A stretch of DNA of 59,654 bases from the NCBI GenBank assembly GCA_041401985.1, contig JAWKTE010000023.1, forward strand, positions 1 to 59,654, given 5' to 3'. Position 1 is the stretch's first letter, and the number at the start of each line of letters is the position of its first letter. Below the pieces are notes generated by a model. The model was given only the letters and a program-made list of their open reading frames with translations. It made no database searches and was not told the DNA's origin. Both the position numbers and the translations under genes were made by a program. Positions 15,769-25,058 of the stretch are shown one piece after another. The stretch is from JACKHA01 sp041401985 (lineage in GTDB: Bacteria > Planctomycetota > Phycisphaerae > Phycisphaerales > UBA1924).

Positions 15769-17130
15769 CTACCGGCTCCCCGGGCGCGCCACGCTCACCA
15801 CCGGCGCCGGCTGGTCCATCCGCGCCAGCCCCTGGGGCACCAGGGCCTCGTCGTCCGCGAGCATCTGCTCCCACGTCACGGTCTGGCCCGTGTACGCAGC
15901 CTTGCGCCCCATGATGGCCATGAGCGTGGACCTGGCCATCCAGTCGCCGTCGTTGATGGGCTCGCCGGCGCGGATGGAGGCCATGAGCGCGTTGTGCTCG
16001 TTCTGGTACATACTCCCGCGCGGGCCGCGGTATTGCCAGACCGGCTCGCCGACCGGCTCGATGCGGTGGACGGGCCCCCAGCCGTTGACGAACGCGTGCC
16101 CGGCCGAGCCGATGATCGACGCCGTGTTGTCGTTGGAGCAGTTGGGCCAGTGGCGGCACATGTGGAAGGCCTTCGCGCCCCCGTCGTACTCGTACGTCAC
16201 GCTGAAGTGGTCGTAGATGTGCCCGTACTCGGGGGCGGTGCGGACCTGGCGCCCGCCGACCGCGGTGGCCCGGAGCGGCGGGCGGTCGCCGAAGGCCCAG
16301 TTGATCCAGTCGATGGCGTGGACCGCCTGCTCGACGATGTGGTCGCCCGAGAGCCAGGTGTAATAGTGCCAGTTCCGCAGTTGGAACTCGAGGTCGCTCC
16401 ACTCGGGCTGGCGAGGCGTCGGCGCGGGGAAGCCGCCGGCGTTGTAGGTGGTGTACATGGCGCGGACCTCGCCGATGCGCCCGCTGAGGATCTCCTGATA
16501 CGTGGCCTTCTCGGCATCGGCGTAGCGCCAGCAGAAGCCCGCGACAACCGCCAGGCCGCGGTCCTTGGCCATGCGGGCGGACTCGATGACGCTGCGGACG
16601 CCGGGGGCGTCGGTGGCCATCGGCTTCTCGACGAAGCAGTGCTTGCCGGCCTGAACCGCGTAACGGAACTGCTCCGGGCGGAAGGCCGGCGGCGTGGCCA
16701 GCACGACCAGGTCCACGCCCGAGTCGATGACGCGCCGGTACGCGTCGAGCCCGACGAAGCGCCGGTCGTCGGGGCAGTCGATCTTGGCCGCGGCCTCGTC
16801 GCCCATCTCGCTCGCAACGTTGCCCAGGGCCGACGCGATGCGACCCGGCATGATGTCGGCGGCGGCCCAGAGGCGGCAGCCGGCGTCGGCCGTCAGGGCC
16901 TGGGCCGCGGCCCCGGTGCCGCGCCCGCCGCACCCGACCAGGCCGACCTTGATGGTGTCGGAACCGGCGGCATAGGCGGTGCGTGCGACCCGGGCCGCTG
17001 CGGCCGGGAGCGAGAGGGTCGCGAGCCCGGCGGCGGCACCGGCGGAGGTGCGGACGAAGTCGCGGCGGGTGACGAGGCGTGAGGGACTATCGGCGAGCGA
17101 GCTGGGCCGGTTCTTGTGCGGGGTTGGCAT
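15769..17130 (-). CDS. Tat-exported Gfo/Idh/MocA-family oxidoreductase
   Basis: 453 residues. The N-terminus has a twin-arginine signal (VTRRDFVRTSAGAAAG followed by a hydrophobic stretch), so the folded protein goes to the periplasm. The NAD(P)-binding motif is KVGLVGCGGRGTGAA, followed by the family hallmark HCFVEKPMATDA, which supplies the catalytic lysine, and GDHIVEQAVHAIDWINW. Planctomycetes encode many of these, thought to act on sugars or inositols; substrate unknown. I start at ATG 17130, the second in-frame ATG, because a TACATT box lies six nt before it and the export signal is then a normal length. Confidence 0.9.
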   Translation of the reverse strand: MPTPHKNRPSSLADSPSRLVTRRDFVRTSAGAAAGLATLSLPAAAARVARTAYAAGSDTIKVGLVGCGGRGTGAAAQALTADAGCRLWAAADIMPGRIASALGNVASEMGDEAAAKIDCPDDRRFVGLDAYRRVIDSGVDLVVLATPPAFRPEQFRYAVQAGKHCFVEKPMATDAPGVRSVIESARMAKDRGLAVVAGFCWRYADAEKATYQEILSGRIGEVRAMYTTYNAGGFPAPTPRQPEWSDLEFQLRNWHYYTWLSGDHIVEQAVHAIDWINWAFGDRPPLRATAVGGRQVRTAPEYGHIYDHFSVTYEYDGGAKAFHMCRHWPNCSNDNTASIIGSAGHAFVNGWGPVHRIEPVGEPVWQYRGPRGSMYQNEHNALMASIRAGEPINDGDWMARSTLMAIMGRKAAYTGQTVTWEQMLADDEALVPQGLARMDQPAPVVSVARPGSR

Positions 17131-17136
17131 GGTTCC

Positions 17137-17142
17137 AATGTA
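17137..17142 (-). promoter_or_regulatory. -10 box for leaderless Gfo/Idh mRNA
   Basis: On the - strand TACATT is followed by six bases and ATG 17130. No Shine-Dalgarno is present. Confidence 0.45.
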
Positions 17143-17295
17143 CCATGCGGGGCCGGGCAACCCCGGCGTTCCGGGGCCGCCCCGTGCCCCGAACGTGCCA
17201 GCCGCGGGGCAAACCTGTCACGCCTCGCCCGGTAGATTCCGAAACACAAGACGAGCCGGCACAGGCCCGCACCGGGTCCACACGGAGAATCGCGC

Positions 17296-20052
17296 ATGAT
17301 CGCCCACAGCCACCGCGTTCTGCTCGCTCTGCTGGCCGGGGTTGCCTGCGGATGCTCCGCGGCCCACGCCGAGGACGAGTTCCCACCGTTCGAGCAGGTC
17401 AGCGATGGGTTCACGGCCATCGCCGGGCCCGCCGACGGCACCGCCGGACTGTGGCGCGTATGGCGGCGCGATCGGGATGCGCAGTTGCTGGGCGAACTCC
17501 CCGCCGACTACGAGGGTTCGCGGTTCTACATCGTGCCCACGATCGCGGGCGGCGACTCGCAGACGGGCGTGTACTCGACGTGGCACCCGGCCATCCGCCA
17601 GGATGCGCGCCAGCACTACTGGACGCGGCGCAACAACCTGCTGGTGCTCATGGAGCCGAACCTGGCGTACCGCACCAGCGGCGACGCGCAGAGCCGGGCC
17701 GCGGCGGAACGCGTCGACACGGACCGGGTCGTGCTGTCGACCCCCATCGTCGCGACGGGCCCGAACGGCGGGCCGGTGATCGACCTCGACGCGGTGCTGC
17801 TGGGCCAGGCCGGGCAGTTCTTCGGCTCGTTCACGGCCGGCGCGGACCTGCGGCTGGCGCGGATCGAGTCGGCCAAGGCGTTCCCGTACAACGTGGAGAT
17901 CAGCCTGTCGCTGCCGCGACGGGGCGGGCAGATCGGCGTGGTGCACTACTCGATCGGCGCGCCGCCCCGGAGCGAGACGTACGAGCCGCGCCGGGCCGAC
18001 CGGCGCGTGGGGTACTACTACACCAACTACAACGACCGCTCGCTGCACGGGCTGGACGAGCCGGTGGTGCGTTACATCCACCGCTGGCACGTCGAGCCGG
18101 CCGACCCGACGCTGCGCCTGAGCCCCCCGAAGCGCCCGATCGTGTATTACATCGAGCACACGACGCCGATCCGATACCGGCGCTGGGTCCGCGAGGGGAT
18201 CGAGGCCTGGAACAAGGCGTTCGAACGGGTCGGGATCGTCGGGGCGATCGAGGTCCGCCAGCAGGATGCCGCGACCGGCGCGTACATGGACCTGGACCCG
18301 GAGGACATGCGGTACTCGTTCCTCCGCTGGACCAACTCCGACATGGGCTTCGCCATCGGCCCGTCGCACGCGCATCCGGACACCGGCGAGATCTACGAAG
18401 CGGACATCGTGATGGACGAAGCGTTCCTGGATTCGTGGATCCGGGACCAGTTCGACGCGACGCTGGCGGGCACCGCGATGGCCGGGGTCGACCGCGAGAC
18501 CGAGCGGTTCCTGGCGGAGAACCCGTCGTGGGACCCGCGGTTCGTGCTGGCGGCGCCGGAGGATCGGGCGGCGGTGCTGGAGCACCACCGGGCCCGCGTG
18601 GAGGGGCGCGAGGCGGCGGGTCCGGTGCCGCCGACGCTCTCGCCCTTGGCCTGGAGCCTGCCGGACCCGCACCAGGCCCACGCGGGCGGGCTGTGCCCGT
18701 GCATGCCGGGGCTGGCGGGGAACATCGACACCCTGCGGACGGCGATGCTGGTGGACCTGGTCCCAGCAACCGCCGGCGACGGCGGGGCCGACGCCGGCGC
18801 GTCGCTGCTCGACGGGCTGCCCGAGTCGTTCGTCGGCCCGTTCCTGCGGGACGTGATCTCGCACGAGGTCGGGCACACGCTGGGCCTGTCGCACAACTGG
18901 GCGGCCTCGAGCGTGTACACGTTCCAGGAGATCAACAGCGAGGCGTTCCGCGGGCGGATCACCCACAGCGCCTCGGTCATGGATTACACGCCGGCGAACA
19001 TCATCGTCGAGGACGGCACGCTCGTGCAGGGCGACTACTGCCCCATCGATATCGGGCCGTACGACTACTGGGCCATCGAGTACGGCTACACGCGGGGCGA
19101 CACCTCCGGCGTACTCGATCGGGCCACGCTGCCCGAGCACCGCTTCGTGAGCGAGGAGGGCCAGACCGGGCCCGACCCGCACTCGCGGACGTTCGAACTC
19201 GGCGAGAACTCGATCGACTATGCCGCGGCCCGGATCGCGTTCGTGCATCGCGTGCGGGCGCGCCTGCTCGACGACGTGGTGGAGGACGGGGCCTCGTGGC
19301 AGCGGGCCCGGCAGATCTACCAGAGCACGCTCAACACGCAGCTGGGCGCCTGCATCACGGCGTCGCACTGGATCGGCGGGGCCCACTTCAACCGGAACGT
19401 CAAGGGGGCCGAGGGCAGCGCCCCGCCGCTGACGCCGGTGGCGGTGGACCGCCAGCGCCGGGCGATCGCGTTCATCTGCGACAACGCATTCCGGGACGAG
19501 GCGTTCGGGCTGACGCCGGAGATCCTGGCGCATCTGGGCACCGACCAGTGGTGGGACAGCAACATCAACGACCGCCAGGACTGGCCGGTGCACGACGCGG
19601 TGTTCGGCGTGCAGTCGTCGGCGCTGACGGCATTGGTCAACCCGATGCGCATCGGGCGTGTGCTGGACAACCAGGTCCGCACACCGGCGGGTGAGGACGC
19701 ACTCTCCGTGCCGGAACTGCTCGGGGCGGTGCGTGAGTCGATCTGGTCGGAACTCGATGCCCCCGAGTTCGGGGCGGGGGCCTCGGATCGTCAGCCGGCC
19801 ATCAGCAGCATGCGCCGGCACCTCCAGGGCGAGCACGTCAGGCGACTGATCGAACTGGGCACGGGGCTGCGGTGGCCGGGCTCGGCGGCGGGCACGATCC
19901 AGTCGCTGGCGCGGGCGGAGCTGCGGACCCTGCTCGCCACGGTCGAGCGGGCCTCGCAGCGCCGGCTGGACACGGCGACGCTGGCACATCTGGCCGACAT
20001 GCGCGAGCGGATCACCCGAGCCCTCGACGCGGCGTACATCCGACGCGACTGA
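17296..20052 (+). CDS. Secreted zinc metalloprotease (DUF5117/DUF5118 type)
   Basis: 918 residues with an export signal (VLLALLAGVACGCSAAHA; a lipoprotein is possible, C17 or C19). The central part has the gluzincin/metzincin motif HEVGHTLGLSH (523-533) and, further on, SVMDYTPANI, as in zinc-dependent metalloproteases with DUF5117/DUF5118 domains. The N-terminal ~350 residues (VWRRDRDAQLLGELP, YYTNYNDRSLHGLDEPVVRYIHRWHVE, PIVYYIEHTTPIRYRRWVREGIEAWNKAFE) fit the family. It probably degrades proteins outside the cytoplasm; substrates unknown. Start ATG has GGAG at 8 nt spacing, so unlike several neighbours it uses a normal leader. The GH43 gene follows after 21 bp but has its own -10 box. Confidence 0.88.
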   Translation: MIAHSHRVLLALLAGVACGCSAAHAEDEFPPFEQVSDGFTAIAGPADGTAGLWRVWRRDRDAQLLGELPADYEGSRFYIVPTIAGGDSQTGVYSTWHPAIRQDARQHYWTRRNNLLVLMEPNLAYRTSGDAQSRAAAERVDTDRVVLSTPIVATGPNGGPVIDLDAVLLGQAGQFFGSFTAGADLRLARIESAKAFPYNVEISLSLPRRGGQIGVVHYSIGAPPRSETYEPRRADRRVGYYYTNYNDRSLHGLDEPVVRYIHRWHVEPADPTLRLSPPKRPIVYYIEHTTPIRYRRWVREGIEAWNKAFERVGIVGAIEVRQQDAATGAYMDLDPEDMRYSFLRWTNSDMGFAIGPSHAHPDTGEIYEADIVMDEAFLDSWIRDQFDATLAGTAMAGVDRETERFLAENPSWDPRFVLAAPEDRAAVLEHHRARVEGREAAGPVPPTLSPLAWSLPDPHQAHAGGLCPCMPGLAGNIDTLRTAMLVDLVPATAGDGGADAGASLLDGLPESFVGPFLRDVISHEVGHTLGLSHNWAASSVYTFQEINSEAFRGRITHSASVMDYTPANIIVEDGTLVQGDYCPIDIGPYDYWAIEYGYTRGDTSGVLDRATLPEHRFVSEEGQTGPDPHSRTFELGENSIDYAAARIAFVHRVRARLLDDVVEDGASWQRARQIYQSTLNTQLGACITASHWIGGAHFNRNVKGAEGSAPPLTPVAVDRQRRAIAFICDNAFRDEAFGLTPEILAHLGTDQWWDSNINDRQDWPVHDAVFGVQSSALTALVNPMRIGRVLDNQVRTPAGEDALSVPELLGAVRESIWSELDAPEFGAGASDRQPAISSMRRHLQGEHVRRLIELGTGLRWPGSAAGTIQSLARAELRTLLATVERASQRRLDTATLAHLADMRERITRALDAAYIRRD

Positions 20053-20062
20053 TCGGATCTGG

Positions 20063-20068
20063 TATCAT
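20063..20068 (+). promoter_or_regulatory. -10 box for leaderless GH43 mRNA
   Basis: TATCAT lies five nt before ATG 20074, inside the 21-bp gap after the metalloprotease stop; no Shine-Dalgarno. Confidence 0.5.
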
Positions 20069-20073
20069 CGGGC

Positions 20074-21312
20074 ATGGACCGGAATTCTCTGCGGATCGTT
20101 GTGCGGGCGGCGCTCGCGTCGGCAGTGTGGGGCCTGATGCTCGGTCTGTCCGCGTGCGCTTCGGGTCCACGCCCGGAGGCGCGTGACGCCCGAGAGTCCG
20201 GGGCGCCCCCCGTCGGCGACATCGGATCGCCGCCCGCCCGCGATATCGATGCGCCGACTTCGGCACCGGGTGCGAGCGCACCGGGGAACGCCCCGGCGAA
20301 CGATCGGCCGGTCGTGAGTGCGCCAACAGCGCCCGGGCCGGCCACGCCCAACCCACGTCCCCCCGCCGATGGCCCGCTCGACCCCATGGCCTCGGTCCGC
20401 GGCATCCACGACCCGGCCATCATCCGCGAGGGAGACTGGTACTACTGCTTCTCCACCGGCTACGGCGTGCCGATCCACCGCTCGCGCGATCTGGTCACGT
20501 GGGAGTCGGTCGGGCGCGTGTTCCGCCTCGACGTGCCGGACTGGGCCAAGCAGGAGATCCCGACCAGCGTCAACATCTGGGCGCCGGATATTGCCTTCAT
20601 CGACGGGCGGTTTGTGCTGACGTACACCGTCGCAACCTTCGGCCAGAACCGCTCGCTGATCGGCATGGCCAGCACGCCCACGCTCGACCCGTCCTCGCGC
20701 GAGTACCGCTGGAGGCACGACGGGAAGGTCGTCGAGTCGTTCGTGGGCGACGACTTCAACGCGATCGACTCGAACCTGCTCGTGCAGGGCAACCGGGCGG
20801 TGGTGTACTACGGGTCGTACTGGACGGGCATCAAGATGGTGGAACTGGACCGCCAGAGCCTGAAGCCGCGCGAGGGCGCGGAGCGGGTCAGCGTGGCGCG
20901 GCGTGAGACCTCCGGCGGCATCGAGGCGCCGTTCGTCGTCGAGCGCAACGGCTGGTACTACATGTTCCTGTCGTTCGACAAGTGCTGCGCGGGCGTGGAC
21001 AGCACGTACAACGTGCGAGTCGGGCGGTCGCGGAACCTGGAGGGGCCGTACTACGACCGCGACAACCAGACCATGATGCGCGGCGGGGGCACGACGGTCC
21101 TGCGCACCGACGGTCGGATGATCGGGCCGGGGCACAACTGCATCTTCCGCGAGGGCGACGTGCGGCGGGCCGGCGACCAGGGGCGCTGGTACATCGCGTA
21201 CCACTTCTACGACCGGGACTTCGACGGCGTGCAGCGCCTGCAGGTCCGCGAACTGCTGTGGGACCACCTCGGCTGGCCGCGGGCCGGGGCGGTCGTGTCG
21301 GGCGGGTTCTGA
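20074..21312 (+). CDS. GH43 glycoside hydrolase (arabinanase-like), lipoprotein
   Basis: 412 residues. LMLGLSAC is a lipobox (C28), followed by ~75 residues of proline/alanine linker, so the enzyme is probably tethered outside a membrane. The catalytic domain is a five-bladed propeller of family GH43: general base D113 in GIHDPAII, SVNIWAPDIAF, pKa-modulating D232 in AIDSNLL, and general acid E284 in GGIEAPFVV; GPGHNCIF and WYIAYHFYD follow. The closest functional class is endo-1,5-alpha-L-arabinanase, which cuts the arabinan side chains of pectin. No transporter or second glycosidase is adjacent. Confidence 0.9.
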   Translation: MDRNSLRIVVRAALASAVWGLMLGLSACASGPRPEARDARESGAPPVGDIGSPPARDIDAPTSAPGASAPGNAPANDRPVVSAPTAPGPATPNPRPPADGPLDPMASVRGIHDPAIIREGDWYYCFSTGYGVPIHRSRDLVTWESVGRVFRLDVPDWAKQEIPTSVNIWAPDIAFIDGRFVLTYTVATFGQNRSLIGMASTPTLDPSSREYRWRHDGKVVESFVGDDFNAIDSNLLVQGNRAVVYYGSYWTGIKMVELDRQSLKPREGAERVSVARRETSGGIEAPFVVERNGWYYMFLSFDKCCAGVDSTYNVRVGRSRNLEGPYYDRDNQTMMRGGGTTVLRTDGRMIGPGHNCIFREGDVRRAGDQGRWYIAYHFYDRDFDGVQRLQVRELLWDHLGWPRAGAVVSGGF

Positions 21313-21521
21313 GCAACGGGCTCGAATGGGCGGGTCTGATGCGTCGAACCGGGCGTGAGCCCGGAGGCGGCGTTGTCGCTTCCACACGCGAAGAACGCCG
21401 GACCGCCCGGGCGGGGTCACGGAACCGCCGGGCACGCCATCCGAAGAATTGGTTGCCCGCACGGGGCACGCAATACGCATGAGTCTGTGGGGATCGGCGT
21501 TCGACCTCCGGGAGACTCGCG

Positions 21522-21974
21522 ATGGAAGACGACAGCGGTTCAAGTCCAGGATTCATCAAGCGCCAACGGCGCGGCCTCGCTGCCCTGGCCGACGCCGATC
21601 GCTGGTTCGGTCGCACCCCGGCCCTGGCCGCGATCGTCGCGACGAGCGGGCTGGCGATCGCCGACCTGGTCCTGACCGCGCACGTCGCCCGCACGACGGG
21701 CCTGCTGGAGGCGAACCCGCTGGTCCACGACCTCGCGGCCGGCTGGGGCGTGGGCGGCGTGGTGCTGTTCAAGATCCTGACCCTCGCCCTGGGCCTCGGC
21801 ATCCTGGCCCGGATCGTCGACCGGCGACCGGCCCGGCTGGCGGCCTTTGCGATGCTGATCGCGCACGTCTGGGTGCTGGTCCAGTGGGGCGGCTACTTCG
21901 AGGAGATGCGGGTGCTGGCCGATCACGGCGTGGTCATCGCCGATGCGCACTCGGACCTGCTGCTGCGGCTGTGA
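21522..21974 (+). CDS. DUF5658-like small membrane protein
   Basis: 150 residues with about three membrane helices. LAIADLVLTAHVARTTGLLEANPLVHDLA, then VVLFKILTLALGLGILARI and LAAFAMLIAHVWVLVQW, follow the D..LT......G..E.NP pattern of DUF5658 proteins, whose function is unknown. The start ATG has GGGAG with 7-nt spacing. It lies alone between the GH43 and DUF1801 genes. The 209-bp gap before it shows no gene. Confidence 0.6.
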   Translation: MEDDSGSSPGFIKRQRRGLAALADADRWFGRTPALAAIVATSGLAIADLVLTAHVARTTGLLEANPLVHDLAAGWGVGGVVLFKILTLALGLGILARIVDRRPARLAAFAMLIAHVWVLVQWGGYFEEMRVLADHGVVIADAHSDLLLRL

Positions 21975-22021
21975 CTCCCGGAAGTCGGCACGTTGCTCTC
22001 GCGGCTCACCCCGCCGCGCGG

Positions 22022-22027
22022 TAGACT
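22022..22027 (+). promoter_or_regulatory. -10 box for leaderless DUF1801 mRNA
   Basis: TAGACT ends six nt before ATG 22034; no Shine-Dalgarno in between. Confidence 0.45.
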
Positions 22028-22033
22028 CGGGCC

Positions 22034-22771
22034 ATGCAGTCCAAAGCCGCCACCGTCGAGCAGTACCTTGCCGAACTCCCGCCCGAACGCCGCGAGTCGA
22101 TCCAGTCGGTCCGTGAGGTCATCCTGCGCAACCTCGGAGCCGGCTACAAGGAGGGGATGGCCTACGGCATGATCGGCTACGTCGTGCCTCACTCCATCTA
22201 TCCTCCGGGCTACCACTGCGACCCGAAACTCCCGCTCACGTTCGCGTCGCTCGCGTCTCAGAAGAACTACATGGCGGTGTACATCATGTCGCTGTACGGA
22301 CCAGGAAGCGACGAGGCGTGGTTCCGCGACGCCTGGGCCGCCACCGGCAAGAAACTCGATATGGGCAAGTGCTGTGTGCGGTTCCGGACGCTCGACGACG
22401 CGGCCCTTGGCGTCATCGGCGAGGCGATCCGGCGCATGCCGGTGGAGCGTTGGATCGAGTTCTACGAGAAGGGCCTGCGCCAGGCCGACCGCGATCGCCA
22501 GGCCCGACGCGACGCGAAGGCGGCAGGCGGCGCGGCCTCCAAGGCGGGCGGCGCGACCTCATCCAAGAAGTCCCCTGGAACGCCCGCGAAGCAAGCTCCC
22601 TCCAAGGCGCGGAAGGCCGGAGTTGCGGCATCCGCTCGGAAGCCTGCGAAGCCGAGCCCGACGACCAAGAAGGCCTCGTCAGCATCGACTCGTGGCCCGG
22701 CAAAGCAGGCCGCGAAGGCTCCGAAGAGGCGGGCTTCGACGAGGGCCAAGGCGGGCGTCACGCGTCGGTAG
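22034..22771 (+). CDS. DUF1801 protein with long lysine/alanine-rich tail
   Basis: 245 residues in two parts. Residues 1-150 are a DUF1801 (YdhG-like) domain: VEQYLAELPPERRESIQSV, YKEGMAYGMIGYVVP, LASQKNYMAVYIMSLYG, KLDMGKCCVRFRTLDD. The fold resembles frataxin-like proteins; function is unknown. Residues ~165-245 are a disordered basic tail of repeated lysine-, alanine- and serine-rich blocks (KARKAGVAASARKPAK, STRGPAKQAAKAPKRR), resembling bacterial histone-H1-like tails. The tail could bind DNA or RNA; this is inference from composition. Confidence 0.75.
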   Translation: MQSKAATVEQYLAELPPERRESIQSVREVILRNLGAGYKEGMAYGMIGYVVPHSIYPPGYHCDPKLPLTFASLASQKNYMAVYIMSLYGPGSDEAWFRDAWAATGKKLDMGKCCVRFRTLDDAALGVIGEAIRRMPVERWIEFYEKGLRQADRDRQARRDAKAAGGAASKAGGATSSKKSPGTPAKQAPSKARKAGVAASARKPAKPSPTTKKASSASTRGPAKQAAKAPKRRASTRAKAGVTRR

Positions 22772-22921
22772 CCGCGCCGTCGGAGTGGCCGCGTTGGCCC
22801 TCGTGAGGGCCGCGGGTCGCGACCGTCGCCCGAGAACTTCACTTGCGTTTCGCGCGGTCGCGAACGAGAGACGTGGTACACTGGAGTCGTTCGGGGGCGA
22901 GAGACTGGGATGGAGGATGGC

Positions 22922-23716
22922 ATGATCCGGACCCCGCACATCAGGGCCGCGCTGGCCACCGTTGCCGCCGCCGCCTGCTCGGCACCGTGCCCCGCCCAGT
23001 CGGCGACTGTGACCATCGCCACCGACAACAACGCGTACGCCATCGGCGAGACCGTGCACGTCGCGGCCACGGTTTCGTGGACCGGCGCACCGCAGTTCGG
23101 CAGCATGTCCGGCACGCTCCGCTTCCGCGACGACGCGGGCCAGGCCTCCAACTTCACGAGCGAGTTCGCCTCGGGCTCGCTGGTCAACCTCGGCACGTTC
23201 AACGGCGGCAGCCGCGAGGGCATGGACATCGCCTCCCTGCCCGCACTCTTTTCCGGCGGCGTCCCGACGCCACCTTCCGGCAACGCGTCGGGCATCGTTT
23301 TCGCCGAGTACGACGTGGTGTTCGACGAGCCAGGGATCTATGTGGCCAACTGGGTGCCGTCGCCCTCGCAGCCAAACGTGCGCCTGTACGGTTCGCTCAT
23401 GGCTCTGGTCACCGATCCGGTCCCGACGGCGTATGTCGGCACCGCGTTCTACGTCGGCGGCTGCTGTCCCAATCTCTGCCGCCCCGACCTGACCACCGGG
23501 GCCGTGCCCGGCACGCCGAACTACGGCGTCCCCAACGGTGCCATCAACAACGACGACTTCTTCTACTACCTCCAGCAGTTCGCCGCGGGCAACGATCACG
23601 TCTGCGACATGACACACGGCGCGGTCCCCGGCGAGCCGGGCTACGGCGTGCCGAACCTCATCCTGAACAACGACGACTTCTTCTACTACCTGCAGATCTT
23701 CGCGGAGGGATGCTGA
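22922..23716 (+). CDS. Secreted beta-sandwich protein with GC-type dockerin tail
   Basis: 264 residues. A signal peptide (AALATVAAAACSAPCPAQS) is followed by a ~150-residue beta-rich domain (VTIATDNNAYAIGETVHVAATVSW) that looks like a cohesin/adhesin-type sandwich. The C-terminal ~85 residues hold two dockerin-like loops, AINNDDFFYYLQQFAAG and LILNNDDFFYYLQIF, ending in EGC, matching the tail of the peroxidase at 4927-6915. I start at ATG 22922: GGAGG lies five nt upstream, and a TACACT -10 box around 22873 gives a ~40-nt leader. Confidence 0.8.
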   Translation: MIRTPHIRAALATVAAAACSAPCPAQSATVTIATDNNAYAIGETVHVAATVSWTGAPQFGSMSGTLRFRDDAGQASNFTSEFASGSLVNLGTFNGGSREGMDIASLPALFSGGVPTPPSGNASGIVFAEYDVVFDEPGIYVANWVPSPSQPNVRLYGSLMALVTDPVPTAYVGTAFYVGGCCPNLCRPDLTTGAVPGTPNYGVPNGAINNDDFFYYLQQFAAGNDHVCDMTHGAVPGEPGYGVPNLILNNDDFFYYLQIFAEGC

Positions 23717-23752
23717 ACCCCGCCGCGACGCTCGGTGACGCAGCCGCCGGCT

Positions 23753-24217
23753 TCACTCGATCGGGCTCAGCCCCTGCATCGCCCGAATCTGGTTGATCTG
23801 CCCGATGTGGTAGGCGTCGTGGGGCAGGAAGTGCATGAGCGGATCGGCCTCCGGTCCCCGCTCGCGCAGGGCCGCGCCGATGCGCTCGTGCGTCTCGCGG
23901 AATCGACGCCGGGTATCGTCCCACGCGCTCTGCGAAGCATCGCGGATGATCGGGAAGTTGCTCGCGGCGTCCTGCTCGGGCGTCGATCGCGCCCCGTCCA
24001 GACGCCCCAGCCAGTTCTCGCGCCAGTAGATGATGTGCTCGACGTTCTGCCAGATGCTGTGGCGCGTCCCCTCGACGCCCGGCGCCGACGCCGGCTGCCA
24101 CGCCGCCTGTTCGGGCGTCAGCCCGTCGACCGACTTCGACCACGCCGCCGCCCACAGGCCCTTCGTCCACGCCTCGTCCCACATCGCCGCGACCGCCGCC
24201 CGCTTGTCCTGGCTCAT
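23753..24217 (-). CDS. DinB-superfamily protein
   Basis: 154 residues, four-helix DinB/YfiT-like fold: an N-terminal helix (AAVAAMWDEAWTKGLW), SIWQNVEHIIYWRENWLGRL, FRETHERIGAAL, and the C-terminal metal motif HFLPHDAYHIGQINQIR. Family members include bacillithiol and mycothiol S-transferases; the substrate here is unknown. ATG 24217 precedes the fold. Convergent with the dockerin gene (36 bp apart) and divergent from the small membrane protein. Confidence 0.8.
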   Translation of the reverse strand: MSQDKRAAVAAMWDEAWTKGLWAAAWSKSVDGLTPEQAAWQPASAPGVEGTRHSIWQNVEHIIYWRENWLGRLDGARSTPEQDAASNFPIIRDASQSAWDDTRRRFRETHERIGAALRERGPEADPLMHFLPHDAYHIGQINQIRAMQGLSPIE

Positions 24218-24456
24218 CGTGCCGCTCCGTTCGTCCCGCCCCGCACCCGCCCGGCCCAGCATCGCGCCGCCCACACGATGGGATCGCGCTCCGCCAACGC
24301 CCGAGAACAATGGTACCGGCACGCGGCCCGCTTCCAGCCGTGCGGTTGCGACCGGCTTGCTCCGTCCGGCAGGAGCCGCGTCCGTCCGCCGCATCGATCG
24401 AGCCCCGCCCGCGTGCCGATATCCGCTGCGGGCCAGCGCCCCGATCGGAGCCCGCC

Positions 24457-24675
24457 ATGGACCTGTCCAACCCCGTCGCCCTGATGTCCGGCCTCGTGAT
24501 CGGCGGCCTCGGGGCCGCGATGTTCATCTTCGGGACCAAGCAGCAGCGCCTCATGCCCGTTCTCGGCGGCGTGGCGCTGAGCGTGCTGCCGATGGTGGTG
24601 ACGTCGATGCTGCTGCTGTGGGGCCTGACCGCGGCGTGCCTGGGCGGGGTGTACTGGATGGAGAAGAACTCGTAG
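24457..24675 (+). CDS. Small two-helix membrane protein
   Basis: 72 residues, not recognised. Two hydrophobic helices (VALMSGLVIGGLGAAMFIFG and LGGVALSVLPMVVTSMLLLWGLT) joined by a basic turn, ending WMEKNS. GGAG lies about 7 nt before ATG 24457. The 239-bp region upstream, divergent from the DinB gene, shows nothing else recognisable. Confidence 0.55.
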   Translation: MDLSNPVALMSGLVIGGLGAAMFIFGTKQQRLMPVLGGVALSVLPMVVTSMLLLWGLTAACLGGVYWMEKNS

Positions 24676-24737
24676 AGGCGGGGTCGGGCGCCGAGCCGGG
24701 CACCCGTGGCGATCCACGACGATCCGAATCGCCGCTG

Positions 24738-25058
24738 CTACGTCGTAATGTCCGGCCCATCGGACCGAACGAACGGGTCGGTCGCGCGCTCACGCTCGAA
24801 CGCGCAGGGCGGAGGCGTGTGCAGCAACGGCCCGATGCTCGGATCGATGTCCACGATCGTGGTGGCCGCGTACATGGCGAGGTTGCCCGGATCGTCGGCG
24901 TAGGCCTGGTCTTCGTCGCCGGCGAACAACCGCCACCCACTGTCGCCCGGGCCGTCTGGCTCCTCGCGATACATAAACCGAACAGGGCAGCGATCGGTGC
25001 CGACCCGCTTCGAGGCGATGACGTACCCGAAGTGATCGAAACTGGGATTGGGGCTCAC
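24738..25058 (-). CDS. DUF2185 (Imm33-like) protein
   Basis: 106 residues. FGYVIASKRV, CPVRFMYREEPDGPGDSGWRLFAGDEDQAYADDP and DPSIGPLLHTP match DUF2185, a small domain found in immunity-type genes of contact-dependent toxin loci and as an orphan. I choose GTG 25058 because GGAGG lies six nt before it; the frame continues to GTG 25079. No toxin gene is adjacent. It is the leftmost of several small orphan genes clustered around thiC on the same strand. Confidence 0.7.
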   Translation of the reverse strand: MSPNPSFDHFGYVIASKRVGTDRCPVRFMYREEPDGPGDSGWRLFAGDEDQAYADDPGNLAMYAATTIVDIDPSIGPLLHTPPPCAFERERATDPFVRSDGPDITT

